Positions 31,822-39,849 are shown, counted from the stretch's first letter. The stretch: DNA of 43,945 nt from CALARM01 sp036746235 (GCA_036746235.1 DAIOEN010000035.1:1-43945); one strand, 5' to 3'. The notes: a model not told the origin generated them from the sequence alone. Translations and numbers: made by a program.

Positions 31822-33141
31822 TTATTTTCCTCCGGCAAATTCATTCAATGTCATATATTCCAGATCTGCCGTCGGAGGAAGAGGATTTTTCCAGTTTTCT
31901 TCTTCAATCATTTTCTTTAATTTAGAACCGAATTCAACACCGAGTCTGTTTATATGATTTTCCTGTTTATCCTTTTTTTCCGTGAAAAGAGATCCGAAGG
32001 TTTCGACTGCTGCAACACTTTTTGCCATCCATTCAGGTCTTACGAGGCTGTAAAGGGCGAGTCCTGCAAAGTGATACCATGCGCCGAAATTATCACCTTC
32101 AGGCTTAGAGTCATTTCTTATATATTGAAGTTTTTTCTGTAAAGGCCTGTTTCCCCTGTCTGCATCGAAGAAATCCCTTCCAAGGACATTTTCTGCCGTA
32201 AGAAGTGTGAGATAGAGGTCTCCTTTATTAAGAACATAGCTTTCCCTGAGTACGTCATCGATTTTTACGGAACGATCTGCATATTCCATGATTTTCTTTT
32301 CCAGTTTTTCTTCCTGCCCTGTCTGGGCAAGATAGGGAGTAAGGCCGCATGCAAGCATAATAAACAGTTTGCTTCCTCCGAGAGTCGGTGCCGGAAAGTC
32401 CTGTTCTCCTCTCATGAAAGCTCCCACTCTCTGCCAGAATCCTTTACCGTAGCTCATATATTTTTCCGCATCGGGAGACCATTTGTGTTCCTGTCCAAGT
32501 GACGGTTTTATATCAGGGTTTTCCTGTATTATTTTTATGAATTTATTGCACAGGGCATCTATGTTTACAGGTTTTTCTTTTCCTGTTGTAAAATCAGGTT
32601 TCTCTATTTTTACTTTTTTCTTTCCGAAGCTGAACATATCATGAATGAGTCTTTCAGGTGCTCTGTCTATCATTCTGATTAAGTGGGCATCTGCTTCAGG
32701 GTCAATATATTTAAGTTCTTTCTGGACTTTCGGCCTCAGGTGATAATCGGGATCGCCTCTCTTTACAAGTTCAGAAAAGGCCAATCCCTGGGGGCCTCCT
32801 GTATTAACAGTATCCATGACAAGCTGTTTATTCTGTTCAGCTTTTTCCATAAGGCTGTTTGCCGGTTGATTTGAAAGTTCTCTGACAAAATCTGTTATGG
32901 TCTGTTCCGATGTATTATTCTGGAGATGTGTTTTTTCAAATACTTCAGCTCTTTCTGCCTGAGCTTTTATATTTTTTAAAAGATCTATTTTGTTGAGATC
33001 TTCCTGAAATGCTCTACTCTGTCCCGTGTTTCCTTCCGATTTCCATTCGTCAACCGGTTTTTCATTAAGTCTGGTATTGCCTGACGGTATTTGCTCATTT
33101 TTTGCAGATTTTGTAAGAAACGGATTTACTGTTAATGACAT
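31822..33141 (-). CDS. Hypothetical protein, 439 aa
   Basis: The protein has no signal peptide or membrane segment. The first 110 residues are low-complexity and charged (Ser/Asn/Glu-rich), and the rest is a helical domain with KLFIMLACGLTPYLAQTGQ near residue 270. I do not recognise a family. A ribosome-binding site (GAAAGGATT) lies 5 bases before the ATG. It stands alone, with a possible promoter at 33180-33207. Confidence 0.7.
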   Translation of the reverse strand: MSLTVNPFLTKSAKNEQIPSGNTRLNEKPVDEWKSEGNTGQSRAFQEDLNKIDLLKNIKAQAERAEVFEKTHLQNNTSEQTITDFVRELSNQPANSLMEKAEQNKQLVMDTVNTGGPQGLAFSELVKRGDPDYHLRPKVQKELKYIDPEADAHLIRMIDRAPERLIHDMFSFGKKKVKIEKPDFTTGKEKPVNIDALCNKFIKIIQENPDIKPSLGQEHKWSPDAEKYMSYGKGFWQRVGAFMRGEQDFPAPTLGGSKLFIMLACGLTPYLAQTGQEEKLEKKIMEYADRSVKIDDVLRESYVLNKGDLYLTLLTAENVLGRDFFDADRGNRPLQKKLQYIRNDSKPEGDNFGAWYHFAGLALYSLVRPEWMAKSVAAVETFGSLFTEKKDKQENHINRLGVEFGSKLKKMIEEENWKNPLPPTADLEYMTLNEFAGGK

Positions 33142-33179
33142 ATGTTAATCCTTTCAAATAAAAATATATTACATAATAA

Positions 33180-33207
33180 ATCATAATATATTATCTGAAA
33201 ATTGCAA
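33180..33207 (-). promoter_or_regulatory. Possible promoter of the 439-aa hypothetical gene
   Basis: On the minus strand TTGCAA (33207-33202) and TATGAT (33185-33180) are 16 bases apart, ahead of the gene starting at 33141. The surrounding AT-rich DNA makes chance matches likely. Confidence 0.35.
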
Positions 33208-33250
33208 GGATGATTATGTTAAAAAAATGTAAACTTTTATATGTAATATC

Positions 33251-33353
33251 TACTGTCATGAGAACAAATAACACATAACTGCTCTCGTGACGCGTAACGT
33301 GTAACGCGTGACTGGAGGAAAACCTTTATTACATGTTTATGCTCAGGTCAGTA
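33251..33353 (-). repeat. Palindromic intergenic element, copy C
   Basis: This 103-base copy lies in the opposite orientation to A and B. Its ends are TACTGTCATGAGAACAAATA on the left and TTTATGCTCAGGTCAGTA on the right. The core contains GTGACGC, GTAACGT, GTAACGC and GTGACTG heptamers (33287-33314) and the shared CTCTCGTGAC string. Its right end is 2 bases from the stop of a truncated PIN toxin frame. Confidence 0.75.
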
Positions 33354-33354
33354 T

Positions 33355-33438
33355 TTATAAATTATTATAAGTAATTTCCTGAAGTATTGCTGTATCTATA
33401 TAGATATTACCCTGTTTCGGAATTACTAATCTTCCCAT
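33355..33438 (-). pseudogene. Truncated PIN-domain toxin (N-terminal stub)
   Basis: The ATG at 33438 overlaps the antitoxin's last codons. The 27 codons read MGRLVIPKQGNIYIDTAIL, matching the opening beta strand of PIN-domain RNase toxins (usually ...VYLDTNVII). The frame then stops at 33355, 2 bases from palindromic element C, and no remainder is found on the other side. The toxin appears to have been lost. Confidence 0.65.
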
Positions 33439-33662
33439 GAATTACGTTCCTTTTTCAGATAATCATCAACTTCTGAGGCATTTTTAAACAGGCCGGGAGT
33501 TTTTCTTGATTTTACAATATCCATTATTGATTTTTTATATATTCCGGCAGGTCTCAGGAATATAAGAACTTCTACATCAGTACCTTCCAGTAATTCAGGA
33601 GAAGTTATTTCAATTTTATGTCTGGGTAAAACATTTGTTTTTATATGTAAAGCATTCTGCAT
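33426..33662 (-). CDS. VapB-like antitoxin (orphan)
   Basis: The ATG at 33662 is preferred because it follows a GGAGAG site and starts the family's MQNALHIKTNVLPRHKIEI. The 78-residue protein has a short beta-rich N-terminal part and a helical tail (FKNASEVDDYLKKERNSWED) that in relatives binds a PIN toxin. A longer frame from 33701 adds unlikely residues. The partner toxin is truncated, so this antitoxin is probably a relic or may act on other toxins. Confidence 0.75.
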   Translation of the reverse strand: MQNALHIKTNVLPRHKIEITSPELLEGTDVEVLIFLRPAGIYKKSIMDIVKSRKTPGLFKNASEVDDYLKKERNSWED

Positions 33663-33712
33663 ATTACATACTCTCCTCTCTCCTATTATTTTACCACACA
33701 TTTCCTGACTTA

Positions 33713-33780
33713 GAGCCTATCCGAAAAGTCATCAAATACCTTTCAGTGGTGACAATAAATATTACTTTTCGGATAGGCTC
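33713..33780. mobile_element. 68-bp MITE with 17-bp perfect inverted ends and TTA duplication
   Basis: GAGCCTATCCGAAAAGT (33713-33729) is repeated in perfect reverse complement at 33764-33780. TTA directly flanks it on both sides (33710-33712 and 33781-33783). Terminal GAGCC-type repeats and a 3-base duplication resemble IS5-related elements. No coding capacity remains, so it would need a transposase in trans. Confidence 0.72.
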
Positions 33781-33817
33781 TTAGTACCGCTCCAGGTAAA
33801 TTAGTAACCATTTTATC

Positions 33818-33960
33818 AGCTTCTGCCTGACAGGCTCTTACGAAGAAAAATAATTTGCCTTATATCATTTGTTTTACAGACGATAAATTGACCCTTATTT
33901 AATTTTTAATTCTATAGAAAAAACGAATTTTTCTTCTCCAGATCCTGCCAGGCAGAAGCT
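33818..33960. repeat. Possible second MITE with 17-bp inverted ends
   Basis: AGCTTCTGCCTGACAGG (33818-33834) is matched at 16 of 17 positions by the reverse complement at 33944-33960. The 109 bases between are AT-rich and non-coding. Partly similar TTTTATC and TTTTTAC flanks might be an imperfect duplication, but this is not decisive. Confidence 0.5.
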
Positions 33961-34049
33961 TTTTACGGATACTTTTTTACCTGTTACGGTACTTAGCTAT
34001 GGATTGATAGTGTGAAAAGTCAGGTAGTTGAAAATTTTTATACAGAAAA

Positions 34050-34092
34050 AGCTATCCTGTGAATTATCTTCATAATAGTTCACAGGATAGCT
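34050..34092 (-). terminator. Hairpin with T-tract on the minus strand
   Basis: AGCTATCCTGTGAA (34050-34063) and its perfect complement (34079-34092) enclose a 15-base loop. On the minus strand the stem is followed by TTTTT (34049-34045), giving a classical intrinsic terminator shape. No intact minus-strand gene ends here, so it may be an orphan terminator left from a lost gene or element. Confidence 0.5.
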
Positions 34093-34260
34093 CAATGTTA
34101 TTTCCTGAATCAGTGAAATCCTTTAATCCGTTTAATCCGTGATTCAGACCCTATTTATCGATAATTACCTCCATATCTAAAAAATGGTTTTATCATATTT
34201 TATGAACCAGGCCAGATATTTTCCACTAAATTTTATTTACGCTTCTACTTTTTCCCATAA

Positions 34261-34941
34261 AGAATTCTTTCATATCTCCTTTTGACAGGAAGGTCTAAGC
34301 CCAGCCGGAATTTAGTTTTAAAAATTGCCAATTCGTTAAAACTACCACTCAGACAGCGAAATACAATTTTATTAATAGCCGGTTATGCTCCTGAATTTAG
34401 AGAAGAGCCTTTTAACGGACCAAAGATGGAAATTGTTAGAGATGCTTTGCAACAAATATTAGAAAAACATGAGCCCTATCCGGCTTTAGTTGTTAATACA
34501 GGTTATAAAATATTGATGGCAAATTCCGGATATGAGCAGTTTGTAAAATTCTATGCCGGAGAAAATGCTCTGAAAAAATATGACAATGCCATTAGGCTTT
34601 TTTTTTCAGATGACGGCCTGCGTCATTATGTCAAAGATTGGATTTCTGTAGAACACTTTTTACTTGCTCGATTACGGGATGAAGTGGCATCGACTCAAAA
34701 TGTTGAATTGTCTGGATTGTACAAAGAAATTTCCCAATCGGCAGCCAGTAGTGGAACAATTGATTTTCAAATTGATAATGAACTTCCTATAATGAGTTTG
34801 GTACTTGAGAAAAATGGAAAAAAAGCCAGCTTTTTCACTACTATTACAACCTTTGGCACACCTCTTGATTTGACAACTCAGGAACTCCGAATAGAGCTAC
34901 TTTTCCCGTCAGATGAAGAGACAAAAAATATTTTCTATTGA
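34261..34941 (+). pseudogene. Helix-turn-helix regulator with MmyB-type ligand domain, 5'-truncated
   Basis: From about residue 12 the frame matches XRE-family regulators of the MmyB type: TGRSKPSRNLVLKIANSLKL, RQRNTILLIAGYAPEF, then VVNTGYKILMANSGYEQFVK and a C-terminal FGTPLDLTTQELRIELLFPS. Intact members start with a full HTH about 30 residues earlier. Here the frame opens after a stop at 34258-34260 and enters mid-HTH, so DNA binding is probably lost. A TTG at 34282 could start a 219-residue product. It sits among MITEs and a transposase scrap. Confidence 0.75.
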
Positions 34942-34945
34942 AATT

Positions 34946-35092
34946 TATAGTGTTTTGCATAACGTCAGATAATTACAGTATGATAGTGTTGTATGAGTTG
35001 TGAATCAAGAATCTTACGAAGTTTAGATAATTGCTGAGCGACTCATACAACACTATAGTATAAATTCTAATAAAGTTATGCAATAAACTATA
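34946..35092. mobile_element. 147-bp MITE-like element with nested inverted repeats
   Basis: The outer ends TATAGTGTTTTGCATAAC (34946-34963) and GTTATGCAATAAACTATA (35075-35092) are complementary at 16 of 18 positions. An inner pair, ATAGTGTTGTATGAGTTG (34983-35000) and CGACTCATACAACACTAT (35039-35056), matches at 17 of 18. The element can fold into a long cruciform. It begins 5 bases after the truncated regulator and ends next to a transposase fragment. Confidence 0.65.
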
Positions 35093-35093
35093 A

Positions 35094-35222
35094 CAATGTG
35101 CCTATAATGAACAGTTAAAGGTCGCTTATACAACATTTGATACCTGGTATGGAGCATTAAAATTATCGAAATTATTGGGAAAATACAATTATCATTGGGT
35201 TACTACAATAAATTGGTTATAA
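35094..35222 (+). pseudogene. Transposase fragment (DDE, IS4/IS701-like)
   Basis: A 42-codon open stretch reads VAYTTFDTWYGALKLSKLLG and then YNYHWVTTINWL before a stop. The (F/M)DSWY...L...L....YHWVT pattern is typical of the region around the second catalytic Asp of IS4/IS701-type transposases. There is no start codon and no sequence beyond it, so this is a remnant. Confidence 0.5.
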
Positions 35223-35534
35223 AGATAAATTTGATAGCCAACTGGTATAATATCCGTTATTAAAAAGTCAAGTCATAATATGTAGGGATTTTGTTGTTTT
35301 CTTATTACTATAATTATACATATAATTTATTACATCCTGTGAAGTATTTTATTTTGTTTGGAATTTATTCTGTATATTGATAAAAAACCAGTATATATTT
35401 ACAGAAAATATTTTTTGATTTTAAAAATATTTTCTATGAAAAGGCCTCATTCACAAGATTTTTATTGAAATCTTCATTTCTCTGTGATAAGATAATAAAA
35501 GGAGAAAATATTCTGAAAACATGGAGTTTTTATA
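35223..35534. other. AT-rich intergenic region
   Basis: No open frame or recognised family is visible. An AT-rich stretch leads to an AAAAGGAG site around 35498-35505, about 30 bases before the next gene, and a possible -10 (GATAAT) near 35490. I see no terminal repeats here. Confidence 0.5.
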
Positions 35535-36242
35535 ATGCTCAACACCCTGAAAGTCTATGAAGAACTGAATGAAAGTCTTGACAGTAAATCTGCCAGGAAG
35601 ATAGCAGAACTTATGGGTAGAATCTATGAAGATCTCTTAAACACTGTCACAAAGACTGAATTCAATGAACTTAAAGAGATTGTAAGAGACCTTTCAGAGG
35701 CTCAGAAAAGAACGGAAATAAAAGTAGAAGAACTTGTGGAAGCTCAGAAAAGAACGGAAGAAACAATGAAGGAACTTGCAGTGGCTCAGAAGAAATCCGA
35801 GGCAGCCATACAGTCTCTTACAAAAAGTGTTAAAAACATTCAGAAGGAAGTTGGAGGTCTGTCCAATACTGTCGGCTTTCATCTTGAAGACCTGGCTTAT
35901 AAAGCACTTCCTGCTCTTTTATTGAGGGATCTCAATATAGAAGTTAAAGACAGGTTAAAGAGAAAATTCTATACCTTTTTAGATGGCAGGGAAGAGGAGC
36001 TTAATATATACGGAAAAGGCATAAGAAAAACTGACAGGAAAGAAGTTTATATCATAGGAGAAGGTAAAGCCCATCTCGGGAAAAAAGATATAGATGTTTT
36101 CCTTAAGAGACTGAAAAGACTGGAGAAAGAGTTAAAATCAGAAATAGTACCTTTAATGATAAGTTATTCCATAAGACCTGAAGTTGAAAAACTTCTTCAT
36201 GCACATAATATGACCTATTATTTCTCCTATGATTTTTATTAA
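35535..36242 (+). CDS. Coiled-coil protein with PD-(D/E)XK nuclease-like C-terminus
   Basis: The 235-residue protein has an N-terminal helical part and then repeated coiled-coil units (VEELVEAQKRTEETMKELAV and similar) at about residues 45-110. The C-terminal domain contains EEELNIYGKG, VYIIGEGKAHLGKKDIDVF and a final strand YYFSYDFY. This layout matches the DUF3782-type family, whose C-terminal half is a predicted restriction-endonuclease fold with E-x-K in GEGKA. Its cellular role is unknown. The next gene, a ClpX-type zinc finger, starts 46 bases after it. Confidence 0.75.
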   Translation: MLNTLKVYEELNESLDSKSARKIAELMGRIYEDLLNTVTKTEFNELKEIVRDLSEAQKRTEIKVEELVEAQKRTEETMKELAVAQKKSEAAIQSLTKSVKNIQKEVGGLSNTVGFHLEDLAYKALPALLLRDLNIEVKDRLKRKFYTFLDGREEELNIYGKGIRKTDRKEVYIIGEGKAHLGKKDIDVFLKRLKRLEKELKSEIVPLMISYSIRPEVEKLLHAHNMTYYFSYDFY

Positions 36243-36288
36243 TTCCTCTGAAAATATTTCCACCGATTAAGTAAAGAAGGTTTAAATT

Positions 36289-36468
36289 ATGATTAATATA
36301 AAGTGTTCTTTCTGTCATGAAGATGAGGGACATGTTGAAAAAATCTTTGTCGGCCCTGACGGTATCTATGTGTGTGATCAGTGTATAGATCTGCTTCATG
36401 AAATGCTCAATCTTTCCAGGGAAGAAGAAAATACAAGTGATTTTGATGATAGAAGTAAAATGTTATAA
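36289..36468 (+). CDS. Stand-alone ClpX-type C4 zinc-finger protein (59 aa)
   Basis: From the ATG at 36289 (AAGAAGG site) the frame encodes INIKCSFCHEDEGHVEKIFV then VCDQCIDLLHEML, with the four cysteines C-x2-C-x19-C-x2-C. This matches the zinc-binding domain at the N-terminus of ClpX (CSFCGK...VYICDECI), but no AAA+ domain follows; the frame stops after 59 codons. ClpX zinc domains dimerise and bind adaptors and substrates, so a free copy could act as an adaptor or competitor. The next gene, a TPR protein, starts 19 bases later. Confidence 0.85.
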   Translation: MINIKCSFCHEDEGHVEKIFVGPDGIYVCDQCIDLLHEMLNLSREEENTSDFDDRSKML

Positions 36469-36487
36469 CAATTCAGAAAGAAAATTT

Positions 36488-37339
36488 ATGAAACATATAA
36501 TAAATATTTTACTGTTTCTGCTTATAACATGTTATTCTCTTTCGGCCCAGTCTGCTGATGAACTGAATAAAAAAGGTCTCGATGCCTATAACCAGGGCAG
36601 ATATGAAGAATCTTTGAAATATTTTGACAGAGCACTGGAAAAAGATGCGTCATCTGCCGACCTCTGGGTTAATAAAGGAAATGCTTATTATAAAATGGGC
36701 ATAACAGATGAAAAGGCAGTAAATTTCGAAAAGGCCATATCCTGTTACGATAAAGCTTTGAAATACAAACCTGAGATCGATAATATCATAGCCAATAAAG
36801 GCTGTGCCCTGGCACAGCTTAACAGGAATGAAGAAGCATTGAAATACTGCAATAAAGCTCTCACGATTAATCCCCGTAATGTCAACGGCTGGAGAGGGAA
36901 GGGCATGGTACTGTTCAACCAGGGCAATTTTCAGGGAGCCATTAACTGTTATGATAAAGTACTGGAGATTAACCCTTCTCTTACATGGGTTTATTATAAT
37001 AAAGGAATTTCTCTCTATAGCCTGGGAAGAGAAGCAGAAGCCCTTGATTGTTACGATAAAGTCCTGGATATTGAACCGGAATTTTTACAGGCTTTAAATA
37101 ATAAAGGTGTTATTTTAAATAAGTCAGGTCAATATGAAGAAGCTATTCTCTGTTTTGACAGAGCTTTAGAACGTAATGGCTCCTGTGCAAAGTTATGGGT
37201 CAATAAAGGGGCATCCCTCTATGGACTTGGCCGGTATGACGAAGCGCTTCTCTGTTTTGATAAAGCACTGGAAATTGACCCTTCCAATGAAAAAGCTCAT
37301 AAGGGCATGGAACTTATTTTGAATGGTACGGGAGAATAA
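36488..37339 (+). CDS. Secreted TPR-repeat protein
   Basis: I start at the ATG at 36488 because it opens a signal peptide (MKHIINILLFLLITCYSLSAQS); a frame reaching 36398 lies over the zinc-finger gene. The 283-residue product contains about seven TPR units (ELNKKGLDAYNQGRYEESLK, then YFDRALEKDASSADLWVNKG and similar). It is probably exported and acts as a scaffold. The repeats are closely related to those of the kinase at 15056-17017 and the lipoprotein at 28961-29536. Confidence 0.88.
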   Translation: MKHIINILLFLLITCYSLSAQSADELNKKGLDAYNQGRYEESLKYFDRALEKDASSADLWVNKGNAYYKMGITDEKAVNFEKAISCYDKALKYKPEIDNIIANKGCALAQLNRNEEALKYCNKALTINPRNVNGWRGKGMVLFNQGNFQGAINCYDKVLEINPSLTWVYYNKGISLYSLGREAEALDCYDKVLDIEPEFLQALNNKGVILNKSGQYEEAILCFDRALERNGSCAKLWVNKGASLYGLGRYDEALLCFDKALEIDPSNEKAHKGMELILNGTGE

Positions 37340-37341
37340 AT

Positions 37342-39849
37342 CTACTTCAGAACTTTTCTTACCTTGCAGACAAAATCTTTCAGAGAAAAAGGCTTATGTA
37401 TGAAATTCACTCCTTCGTAGAGTATTCCGTGATGTCCTATAAGGTTCTCCGTATAGCCCGACATATAAAGCACTTTCATCTGCGGTCTTTTAACGGAAAG
37501 TTTTTCGTAAAGCTCTTTCCCGTTTGTATCTCCCATTATTACATCTGTAATCAATAGATCTATTGTTTCTCCGTAATCCTCTGAAAATTTCAACGCCCTT
37601 TCCCCGCCTGATGCTTCAAATACTTTATATCCGTATTTCTTCAGCATCGCACAGGCAAGTTCTCTCACATGTTCTTCATCTTCCACAATAAGAACTGTTT
37701 CATTGCCGCCGCATGGCTTAATCTGTTCCTGAGCCTTTACCTTTATGCTGTCCTGTTGTTCCATTACAGGAAAATAGACTCTGAAATTACTTCCTTTTCC
37801 CGGTTCACTGTAAGCATGTATATGTCCCATATGCTGTTTTACGATTCCATATACAGAGGAAAGTCCCAGCCCTGTGCCTCTCCCCATCTCTTTTGTTGAA
37901 AAGAAAGGGTCGAAGATTTTTCCAAGGGTTTCTTTTGACATGCCTTCACCTGTGTCACTTATTACCATCATAGTGTAAATGCCGGGACTTACTCCTTCAT
38001 GGGATTTTACATATGCTTCATCAAGTAACGCTTCTTCTGTTTCAATCAAAAGGGTTCCTCCGTCCGCCATGGCATCCTGTGCATTGAGAGAAAGGTTAAG
38101 AATTATCTGTTCTATCTGTCCTTCGTCACCTTTAATAATCTTCAGAGAAGGGGAAAGATTCATTTCAATTGTTATATTTTCTCTTATAGTTCTTCTGAGT
38201 ATTTTCTCAAAATCCGTAAGTATTCTGTTAAGATTGACAGGTTTCATTGCCAGTGTCTGTTTTCGTGCAAAGGCCAGAAGCTGTCTCGTCAGATCTTTTG
38301 CTCTCTTTGCGGCTCTGATTATTATATTTACTTCCTGGCGGAAAGGAGAGTTTTCCTGCATTTCTTCTTCCATTATTTCTCCATGTCCCAGGATAATGGC
38401 CAGAATATTATTGAAATCATGGGCTATGCCACCTGCAAGTCTTCCTACTGATTCCATTTTTCTGGACTGAAGCAACTGTTCTTCAAGCTTCTTTCTTTCT
38501 GTAATATCCAGAATAACTGCCAGAAATTCCTTCTTCTCTTCATATAACTGTAAATGTAATTCTACGGGATAGAAAGTTCCGTTATATCTCCTGTGTCTTG
38601 TTTCAACGACAATTTTATTTTTTTCCCCGGAAATTAATGGAGAGATAAGTTTTTTGAAGGAATCTATATCAAAATCCGGTTTTATATCAACCGGTGTGAG
38701 ACGTTTAATTTCTTCTATTGTGTATCCCAGGTTTTTTAATGCACCGGCACTGACAAATTTAAAAAGAAGTGTTTCTTTATCAAATATATAAATTTCATTC
38801 AGGCTTGAATTAAGAGTGTGATAAAATTGTTTTATTTCTTCTTCTGCTTTTTTTCTTTCTGTTATGTCATCATAAACTCCGAGTATTCCATAGACATGTC
38901 CTTCTTTATCGGTAAGAGGTATTTTGGTTGTATCAATAATCAGCCTTTTACCATCCGATTGCTGAAGAGGTTCTATTATATGTCTTTTAATAATGTTTTT
39001 TTCCATGACCTCACGGTCATCATCTCTGTAGGCTTTTGCTTCATCTTCCGGCCATGGAAGATCAAAATCCGTTTTCCCTTTTATTTCTTCTGTATCATCT
39101 ACACCGACTGCATCTGCAAAGACCTGATTACATCCCATATATACGCTGTTTTCATCCTTCCAGAATATAGATTGAGGTATAGAATTCATTATACTGGAAA
39201 GCATTGCCCTGTTTTCTCTGAGTTCTTCTTCTGCTTTTTTTCTCTCAAGAATCTCTTTCGCCAGTTGTATATTACCGTAACTGAGAGTTGAAATCACTTC
39301 TATTAATTTTACATAGAAATTCATTACCGTATTGACTCTGTCTTTACTCCACCTTGGTACTCTATCAAGGGCAGAAAGATATTCATCTTTATCGAAACCA
39401 TATTTTTCAGCCTGTCTGGCGAAAAAATCATAATCAGGTTTTTCATCTTCATAGAAAAACTGTCCCAGAAAAAGATTTCCCGCATGCTTACCTCCTATAA
39501 AGATAGGAGTAACTATGTCCCACATATTATTTTTACATTTATAGGCAAGGTACTGTCCCTTTTTTACATTCTCCGTGAGATAACAATCGCTTTCTATACA
39601 GTTTTTCTGTGTCTCAGGGTGAATACGATGGAATTTTGTACATATATCCTGCCAGCCTGTTCCGACAAAAATATTTCCTTTTAAGTCAATAATACCGACT
39701 CCTGTTCCGGTGAGTTTATAAAAATTATTCATAAGCAGTTGTATCTCGGCTGCTTCTATAATATTTTTTAATCCTTCTCCTTCGATTTCATAATCAGATG
39801 ATAGAATATTTGTTAATTTTAAATGCAGTTTTTCTTCATTTGATTTCAT
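37342..39849 (-). CDS. Hybrid histidine kinase with PocR sensor domain
   Basis: The 835-residue protein has a PocR domain (about residues 25-195, ICTKFHRIHPETQKNCIESD) and two PAS domains (PQSIFWKDENSVYMGCNQVF and IYIFDKETLLFKFVSAGALK). HisKA (VGRLAGGIAHDFNNILAIIL), HATPase (SDTGEGMSKETLGKIFDPFF, GTGLGLSSVYGIVK) and a C-terminal receiver (TVLIVEDEEHVREL, LLITDVIMGDTNG) follow. It is cytosolic. PocR domains sense small ligands in anaerobic metabolism. The regulator it controls is not evident nearby. Confidence 0.93.
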   Translation of the reverse strand: MKSNEEKLHLKLTNILSSDYEIEGEGLKNIIEAAEIQLLMNNFYKLTGTGVGIIDLKGNIFVGTGWQDICTKFHRIHPETQKNCIESDCYLTENVKKGQYLAYKCKNNMWDIVTPIFIGGKHAGNLFLGQFFYEDEKPDYDFFARQAEKYGFDKDEYLSALDRVPRWSKDRVNTVMNFYVKLIEVISTLSYGNIQLAKEILERKKAEEELRENRAMLSSIMNSIPQSIFWKDENSVYMGCNQVFADAVGVDDTEEIKGKTDFDLPWPEDEAKAYRDDDREVMEKNIIKRHIIEPLQQSDGKRLIIDTTKIPLTDKEGHVYGILGVYDDITERKKAEEEIKQFYHTLNSSLNEIYIFDKETLLFKFVSAGALKNLGYTIEEIKRLTPVDIKPDFDIDSFKKLISPLISGEKNKIVVETRHRRYNGTFYPVELHLQLYEEKKEFLAVILDITERKKLEEQLLQSRKMESVGRLAGGIAHDFNNILAIILGHGEIMEEEMQENSPFRQEVNIIIRAAKRAKDLTRQLLAFARKQTLAMKPVNLNRILTDFEKILRRTIRENITIEMNLSPSLKIIKGDEGQIEQIILNLSLNAQDAMADGGTLLIETEEALLDEAYVKSHEGVSPGIYTMMVISDTGEGMSKETLGKIFDPFFSTKEMGRGTGLGLSSVYGIVKQHMGHIHAYSEPGKGSNFRVYFPVMEQQDSIKVKAQEQIKPCGGNETVLIVEDEEHVRELACAMLKKYGYKVFEASGGERALKFSEDYGETIDLLITDVIMGDTNGKELYEKLSVKRPQMKVLYMSGYTENLIGHHGILYEGVNFIHKPFSLKDFVCKVRKVLK

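Noticed and set aside
31584..31844. 86-codon minus-strand frame upstream of the HEAT-repeat gene
   Set aside because: It overlaps the start of the HEAT-repeat gene, has AT-rich, Phe/Asn/Lys-biased composition and no recognisable domain.
34101..34145. Repeat containing AATCCGTTTAATCCGTG
   Set aside because: Sequences of this kind are common short intergenic repeats in bacteria. A weak CTGAATCA/TGATTCAG pairing exists but nothing links it to a gene here.
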